Source: Cyclonatronum proteinivorum (lineage in GTDB: Bacteria > Bacteroidota > Rhodothermia > Balneolales > Cyclonatronaceae). Taken from it: a DNA stretch of 64,000 bases. Below, piece by piece: positions 52,585 to 60,728 of the stretch (positions are counted from its first letter, which is position 1; the number at the start of each line of letters is the position of its first letter). Below the pieces are notes generated by a model. The model saw only the letters and a program-made list of their open reading frames with translations. It did no database searches and was not told where the DNA came from. The DNA lies in the NCBI RefSeq assembly GCF_003353065.1, contig NZ_CP027806.1, forward strand, positions 3,678,501-3,742,500, read 5' to 3'. The translations under genes and the position numbers were made by a program.

Positions 52585-53622
52585 TTAAAGCGTGAATTTG
52601 AGAGCGAACCGGTGCAGACTACCAAGTCGGTCGCGGGTGCTGAAGCCGTAGTCGAGGCCAAGGCTGTAGTTGAGCACGGGTAGATTGAAGCCAACGCCAA
52701 AGCTGGGCAGGGAAGCTTCATCCACACCAAACTCATAGCCGGCGCGCAGATAAAACTGATTCAGGTATCCGAGTTCCGCCCCAAGGCTGAACTGTTCGGC
52801 ATTGTCGGCAGGGTTGGTAATTTGCGCGAGACCGGTAAGCGAAAGATTATCGCTGTTAAAGATGTCATAGGCGGCTCCCATTTTAAAGGTAGTAGGCGGC
52901 GAGACGTCTTCAAATTCGGTTTCAATAATTTCACCTTCCAGGTCGAGCCGGCGGATTTCTCCGGAAGGACTCGCGTCTATGCCGAAATTATTCAGACCTA
53001 CCGCAAAGCGGAGTCCGGTGTCGCCAACACGGTAGAAAAATCCCACATCAAAGACGACGGTCTGGGCTTCGAATTCGGCTATGCGCTCTTCCACATACTT
53101 GAGGCTAACGCCGTAGCTGAACAGGTTGGTAAGCTCCTGCGCAAAAGTGAGGCCCGCAGCCATGTTGATCGCCCGAAAGGTACGACCTGTGCCAAAGGGG
53201 TTGAACTCCGTTGTCTCATTCATATCGCCGGAATCGAGATACAGTACCGAAGCTCCGAAAGCCATGCTGCCGCGGCGGTGCAGATAGGCCGCGTAGTTCA
53301 GGGAGATATCAGTAAAGTACTGCGTGTGGCTGATCTGAATCTGATTGCCCTGCATTTGCGCAGCAAGGGCCGGGTTCAGGTAAAGCGATGAGGCGTCCGT
53401 CGCGTCGGCCACATTGGAGGCGCCAAGACCTGAAGAGCGGGCGTCCGGATTGATTTTGAGAAACTGAAAACCGGAAGTTCCGGAGCGGGAGTCACCCAGG
53501 CTGGGAATAATGCTGCGCTGTGCCACCGCTGTATCTGCAAAACCAACCATCAGCAGCAGCATGATTACGGCGGCAGACAGGATGTGATATTTTCTATGGG
53601 TATATAACATTGTGAAAGTCAT
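52585..53622 (-). CDS. PorV/PorQ-family outer-membrane protein
   Basis: 345 residues with a signal peptide ending at TAVAQ. PorV-type features: 'GDSRSGTSGFQFLKINPDARSSGLGASNVADATDASSLYLNPALAAQMQGNQIQISHTQYFTDISLNYAAYLHRRGSMAFGASVLYLDSGDMNETTEF', an alternating amphipathic beta-strand pattern to the end, and a final 'HRFALKFTL' strand. The N-P-D-A-R-S-x-x-L-G motif is diagnostic. PorV carries substrates from the type IX translocon to attachment in Bacteroidetes. It sits 6 bp after the TonB receptor stop. A nearby ATG (53610) would give a slightly shorter protein. Confidence 0.88.
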   Translation of the reverse strand: MTFTMLYTHRKYHILSAAVIMLLLMVGFADTAVAQRSIIPSLGDSRSGTSGFQFLKINPDARSSGLGASNVADATDASSLYLNPALAAQMQGNQIQISHTQYFTDISLNYAAYLHRRGSMAFGASVLYLDSGDMNETTEFNPFGTGRTFRAINMAAGLTFAQELTNLFSYGVSLKYVEERIAEFEAQTVVFDVGFFYRVGDTGLRFAVGLNNFGIDASPSGEIRRLDLEGEIIETEFEDVSPPTTFKMGAAYDIFNSDNLSLTGLAQITNPADNAEQFSLGAELGYLNQFYLRAGYEFGVDEASLPSFGVGFNLPVLNYSLGLDYGFSTRDRLGSLHRFALKFTL

Positions 53623-53628
53623 CCGCTA

Positions 53629-56559
53629 TCAGAAATTAATGGCGAGGCCAAACATAATGTGGCGCTGTTCGAGGAAGTTTGCCGGATTGAGGTATGCCGG
53701 GCTGTTGTTGTCGCGGGGATCCACATAGCGGGGATCGCGAACATTGGCCGGCACATCAAATCGGCGGTCATCACGGAGGGCGATTAGCGCCTGCGGATCG
53801 GTCGGGTAGTCGGTGCGATAAGCACGACCGGTTACCGGATTGATGATAGCAGCGTTTTTCGCATTGAAAAGGTTGGTGATTTCAAGCGTACCGCGAATGC
53901 GCGTGCTGCCAATATTGATCCAGCGCTCAAAGGTGAGATCGAACATCACCCATGACTCGCCGGTTTCGGAAAAGCGGCGGTTCGGATCAGGATCACGCTC
54001 GTAAATCGGGCGCCAGTCTTCAACGCCGGTTACCGGGTTACGCTCGTTGCCGCGGAAGACCATAGGCGTGTAGCGAATACCGCTACGATACATACCGGAC
54101 AGGAAGAGGCGGAACTGATTGAGGGGCGCAAGACCAAACAGCGGGTCGTTGGGGCGATCCCAGGTGAAGATGATGTTACCCTTGATATCCCACGGACGAT
54201 CCCAGGCCAGCGGGGTCTCGATGTTGTTTCCGAAATCCTGACCACCGGAGATGATGTTGCTGAGCGCGTCATTGGAAGTCGAGCTCAGACCTTCCGCGCG
54301 GGAGTAGGTTACGCTGAGCGAGCCCTGCAGGAAGTGCGAGTAGCGCTTCAGGTAGGAAAGCTCCAGACCGCGGACCCGGGCAAAGTCGCCGTTCACACGG
54401 AATGTACGCTCTGACTCCCGACCGGCAGCATCTACGATATTAACCCGCTCTGCAGTAATGAAGTCATATTTATCACTCCAGAAAGCGGTGACATTCAGCG
54501 CGTCATTGGCGGTGAGCTGATAGCGGAAGCCAATCTCATACGAGATGTCCATCTCGGGATTCAGGTTGGGATTCCCGAGATTGCTGAGGAATGAACGGTC
54601 CTGATAAAAGGGATCGAGACCCGCGTACACGTGTGTAGGGTGAGGCAGCTTGGACTTATGGCTGTAGTTGAAATACATCACCATATTTTCACGCACCGGG
54701 AAGGAGACGTTAATACGCGGAAGCAAACGCATTTTGAAGCGGCGACCAAAGAAACTATAGGTCTCGTTCATGTAAGCTTCACGCACAACGTTGGGAATGG
54801 GCGAAAGCGGATCATCTACGAAATTATCTACATAGCTGCCGGGGAACCAGTATTCGAGGCGGGCGCCGATATTGGCGATGAGTCCGCGGTATCTGATCTG
54901 GTCGCTCACAAACAGCGCTCCGCGTGCCGGTCTTACATTCCAGATATCTGAGGTAGCGCCAAGACGTCCGGTTTGGGTCTCGGTTTCGTCATCAATCTGA
55001 ATCGGTGCACCTACCCACGGCCGGCTGATATCAATCCACTGATAGTTTTTGAACTTCATCTCCAGACCTACACGGAGACGGTGATTGTTATCCGCCAGGA
55101 AGGAAGTCACGGTGCTTCTCAGGGTGATTTCTTCAGCAAAGTGATCATGCCAGAGGGAAGCAATACCTCCGTTGTTGGCAAAACCGTCACCGGGCAGGGC
55201 ATAGGTAAACTGATCACCGGCAGGAAACGGTGTGATGGGAAAAGTGATGATACTCGCCGCGTCAAACTCGCCGTCCACAAACTCCGGACGCCAGTTCCGT
55301 CCGTTGGCGTCAGCGCGGAGGCGCGTGAAAAAGCGGCTGAGCTGAACATCATAAAATGTAGCATTCGATACCGCATGGGTCCACTTGACGTATGCCATGT
55401 TACTGTCGTTGGCATAGGTGTTCGCGTTATCGAGGCTTTGCTCGAAAAAGAACTGATAGCCCGGACGAATCTGTACATCATCCCCGATAATCTGCAGCAT
55501 GCGGGTATTTTGGTTTACAACCAGCGAGCGGTTGTAGGCCGCTTCAAGCCGCATGCCCGGCTTAATGCGGTAGGTCAGTTTGAACAGACCGCTGTAGCGG
55601 TTATCCTGACGCGGTGACCACATGGTGTTGCTGATGAGTGAACTCTCCACCTGATCTGCGGTTTGCCGCATGAATTCATTGGTGATATTCATCTGACCAG
55701 CCATAAAAAAGGAGATCGAACCCGGCAGCACCCCGTCTAAAAACGGAACCGGTCCGCCCAGGGAGAAATCGTAGATATCCGTAAAAAAGTTGGACGAAGC
55801 CCCGGTCATACGGCCCGGATTGTCACGTTTGTGCGCAAAGTTACCGGAAAAGCTTTCGCCGCCTGACTGCGTTTCGACGCTTACCACGCCTGAAGTCGCG
55901 TTTCCGAATTCAACATCTACGCCACCGGTGGTAACTTCCACATTCTGGAAGGCATTGGCGCCGAGATCAAGCCCGAATCCGGTACCTGCAAGCGGGTTTT
56001 GCGCAGATACACCGTCGATTACAAAACCTGTTTCATTCGCCCGGCCGCCACGGATATACAATCCTGAAGGATCGCGTACAACGCCTGCGGTCATCCCAAC
56101 CACTTCATCTACGCGTCGCACGGGTGCCGCAGCAATTTGTTCGCGCGAGAGGCTGGTTGAGGTGGAAGACTTCTCAATATCAAAAATAGGCCTTTCCCCG
56201 ATTACGAGCACTTCATCGCCGGCCGTAAGCGGCTGCAAGCCCATTTCCACATCGAGCGTAGTGGTTTCGCCCGCAACAACACGCACGCCGGTAATCAGAA
56301 TCCGCTCATAGCCGATATAGCTGAATTCCAGAGCGTATTCACCGGGACGTATATTCCGGATGTTAAATTCCCCGTCGAGGTTGGTTGCGTCGCCGAAGCT
56401 TGTGCCGCGCACGATCACGTTCACCCCGATCAGGGTTTCGCCGTCGTCACGGTCGGTTACTACACCTGTGATATTTCCGGTAGCCTGTGCGTGTACCGCA
56501 GCGGGTAGTATCCATCCTGCCGCTGTCAGGATTAATAGCCAAAGTAGCGTTCTTCTCAT
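53629..56559 (-). CDS. TonB-dependent receptor with CarboxypepD-regulatory N-domain
   Basis: 976 residues: signal peptide (…PAAVHAQA), a carboxypeptidase D regulatory-like domain (about 28-105: 'GNITGVVTDRDDGETLIGVNVIVRGTSFGDATNLDGEFNIRNIRPGEYALEFSYIGYERI'), a TonB plug ('REQIAAAPVRRVDEVVGMTAGVVRDPSGLYIRGGRANETGFVIDGVSAQNPLAG'), then a 22-strand barrel ending 'HIMFGLAINF'. No SusD partner is adjacent; instead a PorV-like protein and lipoproteins flank it. It imports an unknown substrate with TonB energy. The ATG overlaps the upstream lipoprotein stop (ATGA). Confidence 0.92.
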   Translation of the reverse strand: MRRTLLWLLILTAAGWILPAAVHAQATGNITGVVTDRDDGETLIGVNVIVRGTSFGDATNLDGEFNIRNIRPGEYALEFSYIGYERILITGVRVVAGETTTLDVEMGLQPLTAGDEVLVIGERPIFDIEKSSTSTSLSREQIAAAPVRRVDEVVGMTAGVVRDPSGLYIRGGRANETGFVIDGVSAQNPLAGTGFGLDLGANAFQNVEVTTGGVDVEFGNATSGVVSVETQSGGESFSGNFAHKRDNPGRMTGASSNFFTDIYDFSLGGPVPFLDGVLPGSISFFMAGQMNITNEFMRQTADQVESSLISNTMWSPRQDNRYSGLFKLTYRIKPGMRLEAAYNRSLVVNQNTRMLQIIGDDVQIRPGYQFFFEQSLDNANTYANDSNMAYVKWTHAVSNATFYDVQLSRFFTRLRADANGRNWRPEFVDGEFDAASIITFPITPFPAGDQFTYALPGDGFANNGGIASLWHDHFAEEITLRSTVTSFLADNNHRLRVGLEMKFKNYQWIDISRPWVGAPIQIDDETETQTGRLGATSDIWNVRPARGALFVSDQIRYRGLIANIGARLEYWFPGSYVDNFVDDPLSPIPNVVREAYMNETYSFFGRRFKMRLLPRINVSFPVRENMVMYFNYSHKSKLPHPTHVYAGLDPFYQDRSFLSNLGNPNLNPEMDISYEIGFRYQLTANDALNVTAFWSDKYDFITAERVNIVDAAGRESERTFRVNGDFARVRGLELSYLKRYSHFLQGSLSVTYSRAEGLSSTSNDALSNIISGGQDFGNNIETPLAWDRPWDIKGNIIFTWDRPNDPLFGLAPLNQFRLFLSGMYRSGIRYTPMVFRGNERNPVTGVEDWRPIYERDPDPNRRFSETGESWVMFDLTFERWINIGSTRIRGTLEITNLFNAKNAAIINPVTGRAYRTDYPTDPQALIALRDDRRFDVPANVRDPRYVDPRDNNSPAYLNPANFLEQRHIMFGLAINF

Positions 56560-58052
56560 TGCTGAAACCCAAGTATTTCAATGCATGTTATTTCAATCAG
56601 TCGGTCGAGTTCACTGTCGGGGGTAAACTCTCTCAGATCAACCCCGAAGAACAAAATGCTTTCGTCAGGGTTGGTCGCAGATATTAGTTTTGAGCCGTCA
56701 AAGTCGTTGATAAATCCCGTTACGGCTGCACGGGTTTTAAAATCAGCTTCAAAGAGCGGCACGGTCTCGCCAAACGGGATAAGGGGATAATAAGAGAGGA
56801 GGTTTCTTCTGAATTGCAGCATAGGCGGGTTGTCCACAAATTCCGTCGGTTCGATCAGGGAATTGTTGGCAAGGAAGAAACTTTGCTGTCCGGACGGCAG
56901 AATTTCCATACGCTGGAAAGGCAGGAACTGGAACAGCGGATTATCAGCGGGCAGGTCACGTGTCGGGATGTTAATGAACATGGTACCGCCTTCTTCAAAA
57001 AACTGAACCGTGAGCTCGAGCGCGTACCCGATATTGCGGTCAAGATTGTTGGAAACCCAGTAAATATGGTCCCACTCTGCGAGCATTTTATTGATAGTAG
57101 GACTTCCCAAAGAACGGTCCGGGAAAGCACTCGAAAGCACTACACGCCTTCCGCCGGTTGTAACCCCGTCGGAAATGTCCATGATATCAAATTGCTGAAT
57201 ACCATTGTTGCGGAGCAGATCAAGGTGTTGCTGCAGAACCGCGAACTCGCTGTCACCCTGAATGTCGTTTAGGACCAGCACACGCGATGTTTGCTGTTTA
57301 ATGTACCATTCGTGCGAGACGGTCGGGCTGAGGGCACCGGCATTGTCTACAGCACGGATAAAAAAAGTATTGTCGCCGTTCAGGTTGATATTTTCAAAAG
57401 ACAGTTCTGAGGTGTTGAGCGCACGTCCCAGAAAAACCTGGCTTGTAGCCGGCGTGACCGTATCATCAATCCGTACGGTGAGAAAGGATACATCCGGTGG
57501 CACGGACTGCCAGCTCGTTGTATCGTTGAGCGCCATTTCAATACGGTTGAGGTTGGCGTCGCCGTCGGGGTCGGAAGCTTCCCAGCCAAAGCTGAACACG
57601 CGGTAGGTAGAATCGGGCGGTGTTTCAAGCCCTCTGAAGCGAATGTTGGGCGGGGAATTCCGGATGGGAAAAACAAGGCTTGGCGGATCGGGATCCACAG
57701 CGCCTTCATTGTCGACTGCCCGAACGCTAAAACGGACATCAGCGTCGGTGTTGCCTTCTTCAATCGGAAGCACAAACAGGCTGTCTGTTCTCGTAGTGAA
57801 GGTCCATGGCGCATCCGTATCATCACCGATCTGGAATTCATAACCCACGATGTATCCGTCGGGGTCATCGCCCCACCAGGAAATATTGATCTGACTCACA
57901 AGCCTGACGTCATCAGGCAGGTTAATCTCATTAACCGTCAGAAACGTGTTGGGCGGCTGGTTTTCATTGAAATTTCCGTCAAAACCGGCGTCACAGGAAG
58001 CCAGAAGAAAGGCGCCTGCAAGCAGGAGGACAACTGCGGATATCGTGCGCAT
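56556..58052 (-). CDS. surface lipoprotein with FN3-like domains and a class I amidotransferase-like module
   Basis: The ATG at 58052 gives MRTISAVVLLLAGAFLLASC, a lipobox; the longer frame uses TTG. About 498 residues. Two fibronectin III/Ig-like domains (about 25-220: 'INISWWGDDPDGYIVGYEFQIGDDTDAPWTFTTRTDSLFVLP', 'FGWEASDPDGDANLNRIEMALNDT') precede a Rossmann-like part ('SRVLVLNDIQGDSEFAVLQQHLDLLRNNGIQQFDIMDISDG...ILFFGVDLREFTPDSELDRLIEITCIEILGF') recalling glutamine-amidotransferase-like folds in adhesins. No catalytic Cys is evident. Coupled to the TonB receptor gene. Confidence 0.75.
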   Translation of the reverse strand: MRTISAVVLLLAGAFLLASCDAGFDGNFNENQPPNTFLTVNEINLPDDVRLVSQINISWWGDDPDGYIVGYEFQIGDDTDAPWTFTTRTDSLFVLPIEEGNTDADVRFSVRAVDNEGAVDPDPPSLVFPIRNSPPNIRFRGLETPPDSTYRVFSFGWEASDPDGDANLNRIEMALNDTTSWQSVPPDVSFLTVRIDDTVTPATSQVFLGRALNTSELSFENINLNGDNTFFIRAVDNAGALSPTVSHEWYIKQQTSRVLVLNDIQGDSEFAVLQQHLDLLRNNGIQQFDIMDISDGVTTGGRRVVLSSAFPDRSLGSPTINKMLAEWDHIYWVSNNLDRNIGYALELTVQFFEEGGTMFINIPTRDLPADNPLFQFLPFQRMEILPSGQQSFFLANNSLIEPTEFVDNPPMLQFRRNLLSYYPLIPFGETVPLFEADFKTRAAVTGFINDFDGSKLISATNPDESILFFGVDLREFTPDSELDRLIEITCIEILGFQQ

Positions 58053-58075
58053 GGATTCTGAAAAATTAAACAAAT

Positions 58076-58101
58076 GGGAAGGGCATCTGCACGCCCTTCC
58101 C
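58076..58101 (-). promoter_or_regulatory. hairpin inside the surface operon
   Basis: GGGAAGGGC / GCCCTTCCC stem in the 75-bp gap between the 58128 stop and the 58052 ATG; on the minus strand it is followed by ATTTGTTTAATTTTT. It may be an attenuator or an RNA processing site. Confidence 0.6.
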
Positions 58102-58127
58102 GTTGAAGTGTAAAGCTGTTGCTGCGT

Positions 58128-60599
58128 TTATTTAACGAGCATCATTTTCCGTGTAGATACGAAGTTACCGGCGTCAATGCGGTAAATGTAGGTACCGCTT
58201 GCCAGTCGTGAAGCGTCAAAGTTGATGATGTACTGACCGGCAGCCTGATGTTCGTTCACGAGCATAGCTACGCGACGGCCAAGTATGTCATATACAGACA
58301 GCGTCACATTTGTAGCTTCGGCCAGATTGTAGCGAATGTTGGTTGTGGGGTTGAACGGATTCGGATAGTTCTGGTCAAGCGAGAACTCGTTCGGACGCTC
58401 ACCCGGCTCCGTGCTTGTCGCACCAAGATCAAAGTCAGTGATGAAGCGCGGAACCATCTGAAGGGTACCGTTGAAATTACCCACGATAGCCGTCAGGGTG
58501 AATTCACCTTCCGGGATATCAAGACCAATGTAATCGGATTCAGGGAAATTGGTACGCAGAATAACAGTTTGGTCTTCACCCAGTGAAGGATCTGTAATCT
58601 GATAATTGGTACCGCCTTCAAACGCTCCTTCTGCCCCAACAAAGCTTACGTTAGGGATACGAACCAGCATGGATTCATTTTCAGTAACTGTAATGTCTGC
58701 AAGGCTGAATGTTGGCGGCACGAAATCAATATTTCCAACAGGTCCGCCGGGATCTGTAGCCGGGCGGAACTGAACGGTTCCCTGGAAAACACTCAGGTCA
58801 CCACGTACGTTAGACATCAGGTCACCAATAGCGTAGAATTCGGTAATCCGACCAGGCGCGTCATCGATGAGAATCGCTCCGGTTTCATCCTGAATGTATT
58901 TCTGATTTCTTGCTGTACGCCAGTAGGTTACAACAGCCTCACCAGTGTACTCGTAAAGTGTTCCGTCACGATCACCACCGCGAAGGCCTGCGAGCGTAGC
59001 AAACTCCTCGATTGCCACCTCTACTTCGTAGGTACGCTCGTTTACAGGGCTGTTTTCAACACCTGATACCGCTGCAATAGCTTTGATGGTTGTTGTTTGC
59101 TCAACCAGTATAGGTGCGGTGTAAAGCGGAGAATCCGTGGTAGGATCAGAACCATCCATAGTGAAGTAAATGGCGGCCTCTTCATCAGGAGAAGAAAGGC
59201 TGACTTCTACAAAGTTGATGTACTCACCAGCGGCAGGACTGAATACCGGCGGAAATGCCTGTGTTGCTGACTCGATAAAGATGGTGTCGCTAACCGTTGA
59301 AGCGGTTTCAATGCCCTCAGGAGTCGTTGTTACGACGCGAATGCTGAAATCAACAACATCAAAGGCGTCGAAAGAGCCGATTCCGGCACTAAAGGTGTTC
59401 CCGGCCGGGGTCATTTCCACAGTAATTTCATCAGCGGTATCAGCTGTGTACGGGCGGGCCGTATAGGTCAGGGTTACGCTGTTGAGGGTGTAGTCATCTT
59501 CAGGGAGGATGACATCAACAGAAATATCAACCGCCTGACCTGCAAGTGCTGGCTGTGGGAAAGTCAGGTTTTCAACGATGGGTGCAAAGCCGAGTACGAC
59601 CAGATCATTCGGCCATCCCGGAGGCGCAACACGGTCGTCAGGATTGTCACCATCGTTAATCCACACAAAACCGTCTTCAAAAGGATTAATACGAAGCGTT
59701 CGCGCTGTGGGAGACACGTCAATGTTATCAGGGTCAAATGTGTTTACCACAACAAAACCTGACCAGTCAACTACGGCACCTGCAGGCGGGGGAACATAAG
59801 GTCCGTCTACGGCAGGTCTGCGGTAGTTGTAGCCGCGTCCTTCACCAGTCTCTGGATCAAAAGCATAGTTGTCTCTGTCGTTACGAAAGCGTAAGGAGAT
59901 ATCGGTGGTTTGCGCCACAACGCCGTCAGCTGAACCAATAAACCGGGGACGGCCCGTTTCAGCTTCAAAACGGCTGATGATCTCCGCGCCTTCAATACGC
60001 ACATACTGACTAATAAAACGGCTGTAATTATTCACATTCCAGGTGAACTGTCCGTTGCCGGCAGGGCTGTTCAAATCAGAAAGCGGAATGGTGCGGGGCT
60101 GAAGCAATGCATCAAGACCTTCGTATTCAGGATCAATGAACACATTGCCAAGCGGGGTGACGAGCGAAGGATCGAACTGAACTACGATACCCTGGAAGAA
60201 TGTCAGGGTACCTTCAACGCGAACCACATCACCGCGAACCAGGTTCTCGAGGGTTTCACGCTGATCGCCGCCTTCTACAATGTGCATGGCCATACCATCA
60301 CGCCCCATATCCAGACCATTGATGTCTTCCACAAAAACGTGAATACGACCGGGCAGGTTGGCCTCTGTTGCGCTGGCAAATCCGGAGGATTTCGGGTAGG
60401 AAACTACAACGGCCTCGAATACAACCGGCACGCCGGTAAGCGGATGGCTGTCGAGGTCTTCAAAGCTTGTAAGGGGAGTCGGATATTCGTTAAGCTCGCG
60501 AATGATCACTTCCTGAGGACCATTCTGCGCCATAACATCCGTAAAGAGGAGAGCAGCTGTTAGCAATACAAACAGTGCCAGTTGTAAATGTTTAGTCAT
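58128..60599 (-). CDS. secreted protein with OB-like, chitobiase-like and C-terminal sorting domains
   Basis: The ATG at 60599 gives signal peptide MTKHLQLALFVLLTAALLFT...; about 823 residues. Two OB-fold-like DUF5689-type regions are seen ('VPVVFEAVVVSYPKSSGF...GDVVRVEGTLTFFQGIVVQFDP' and 'YTGEAVVTYWRTARNQKYIQDETGAILIDDAPG...RGDLSVFQGTVQF'), separated by an Ig-like module and a chitobiase/hexosaminidase C-terminal-type domain ('VEVSLSSPDEEAAIYFTMDGSDPTTDSPLYTAPILVEQTTTIKAIA'). The end is a type IX-like sorting domain ('LDQNYPNPFNPTTNIRYNLAEATNVTLSVYDILGRRVAMLVNEHQAAG ... KMMLVK'). It is an exported surface protein; the ligand is unknown. Confidence 0.85.
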   Translation of the reverse strand: MTKHLQLALFVLLTAALLFTDVMAQNGPQEVIIRELNEYPTPLTSFEDLDSHPLTGVPVVFEAVVVSYPKSSGFASATEANLPGRIHVFVEDINGLDMGRDGMAMHIVEGGDQRETLENLVRGDVVRVEGTLTFFQGIVVQFDPSLVTPLGNVFIDPEYEGLDALLQPRTIPLSDLNSPAGNGQFTWNVNNYSRFISQYVRIEGAEIISRFEAETGRPRFIGSADGVVAQTTDISLRFRNDRDNYAFDPETGEGRGYNYRRPAVDGPYVPPPAGAVVDWSGFVVVNTFDPDNIDVSPTARTLRINPFEDGFVWINDGDNPDDRVAPPGWPNDLVVLGFAPIVENLTFPQPALAGQAVDISVDVILPEDDYTLNSVTLTYTARPYTADTADEITVEMTPAGNTFSAGIGSFDAFDVVDFSIRVVTTTPEGIETASTVSDTIFIESATQAFPPVFSPAAGEYINFVEVSLSSPDEEAAIYFTMDGSDPTTDSPLYTAPILVEQTTTIKAIAAVSGVENSPVNERTYEVEVAIEEFATLAGLRGGDRDGTLYEYTGEAVVTYWRTARNQKYIQDETGAILIDDAPGRITEFYAIGDLMSNVRGDLSVFQGTVQFRPATDPGGPVGNIDFVPPTFSLADITVTENESMLVRIPNVSFVGAEGAFEGGTNYQITDPSLGEDQTVILRTNFPESDYIGLDIPEGEFTLTAIVGNFNGTLQMVPRFITDFDLGATSTEPGERPNEFSLDQNYPNPFNPTTNIRYNLAEATNVTLSVYDILGRRVAMLVNEHQAAGQYIINFDASRLASGTYIYRIDAGNFVSTRKMMLVK

Positions 60600-60728
60600 A
60601 ATACTGTTGAGGTTTTGGTTGGTGTGTTCACAGTATGATGTTTGGCTCACCTGGCAAAAAACGCCAAAGCCCGGGTTTGGGAAGATCCCTGTGATAAATC
60701 TCCCCTCCCACTTTCATATAAAATGCTG

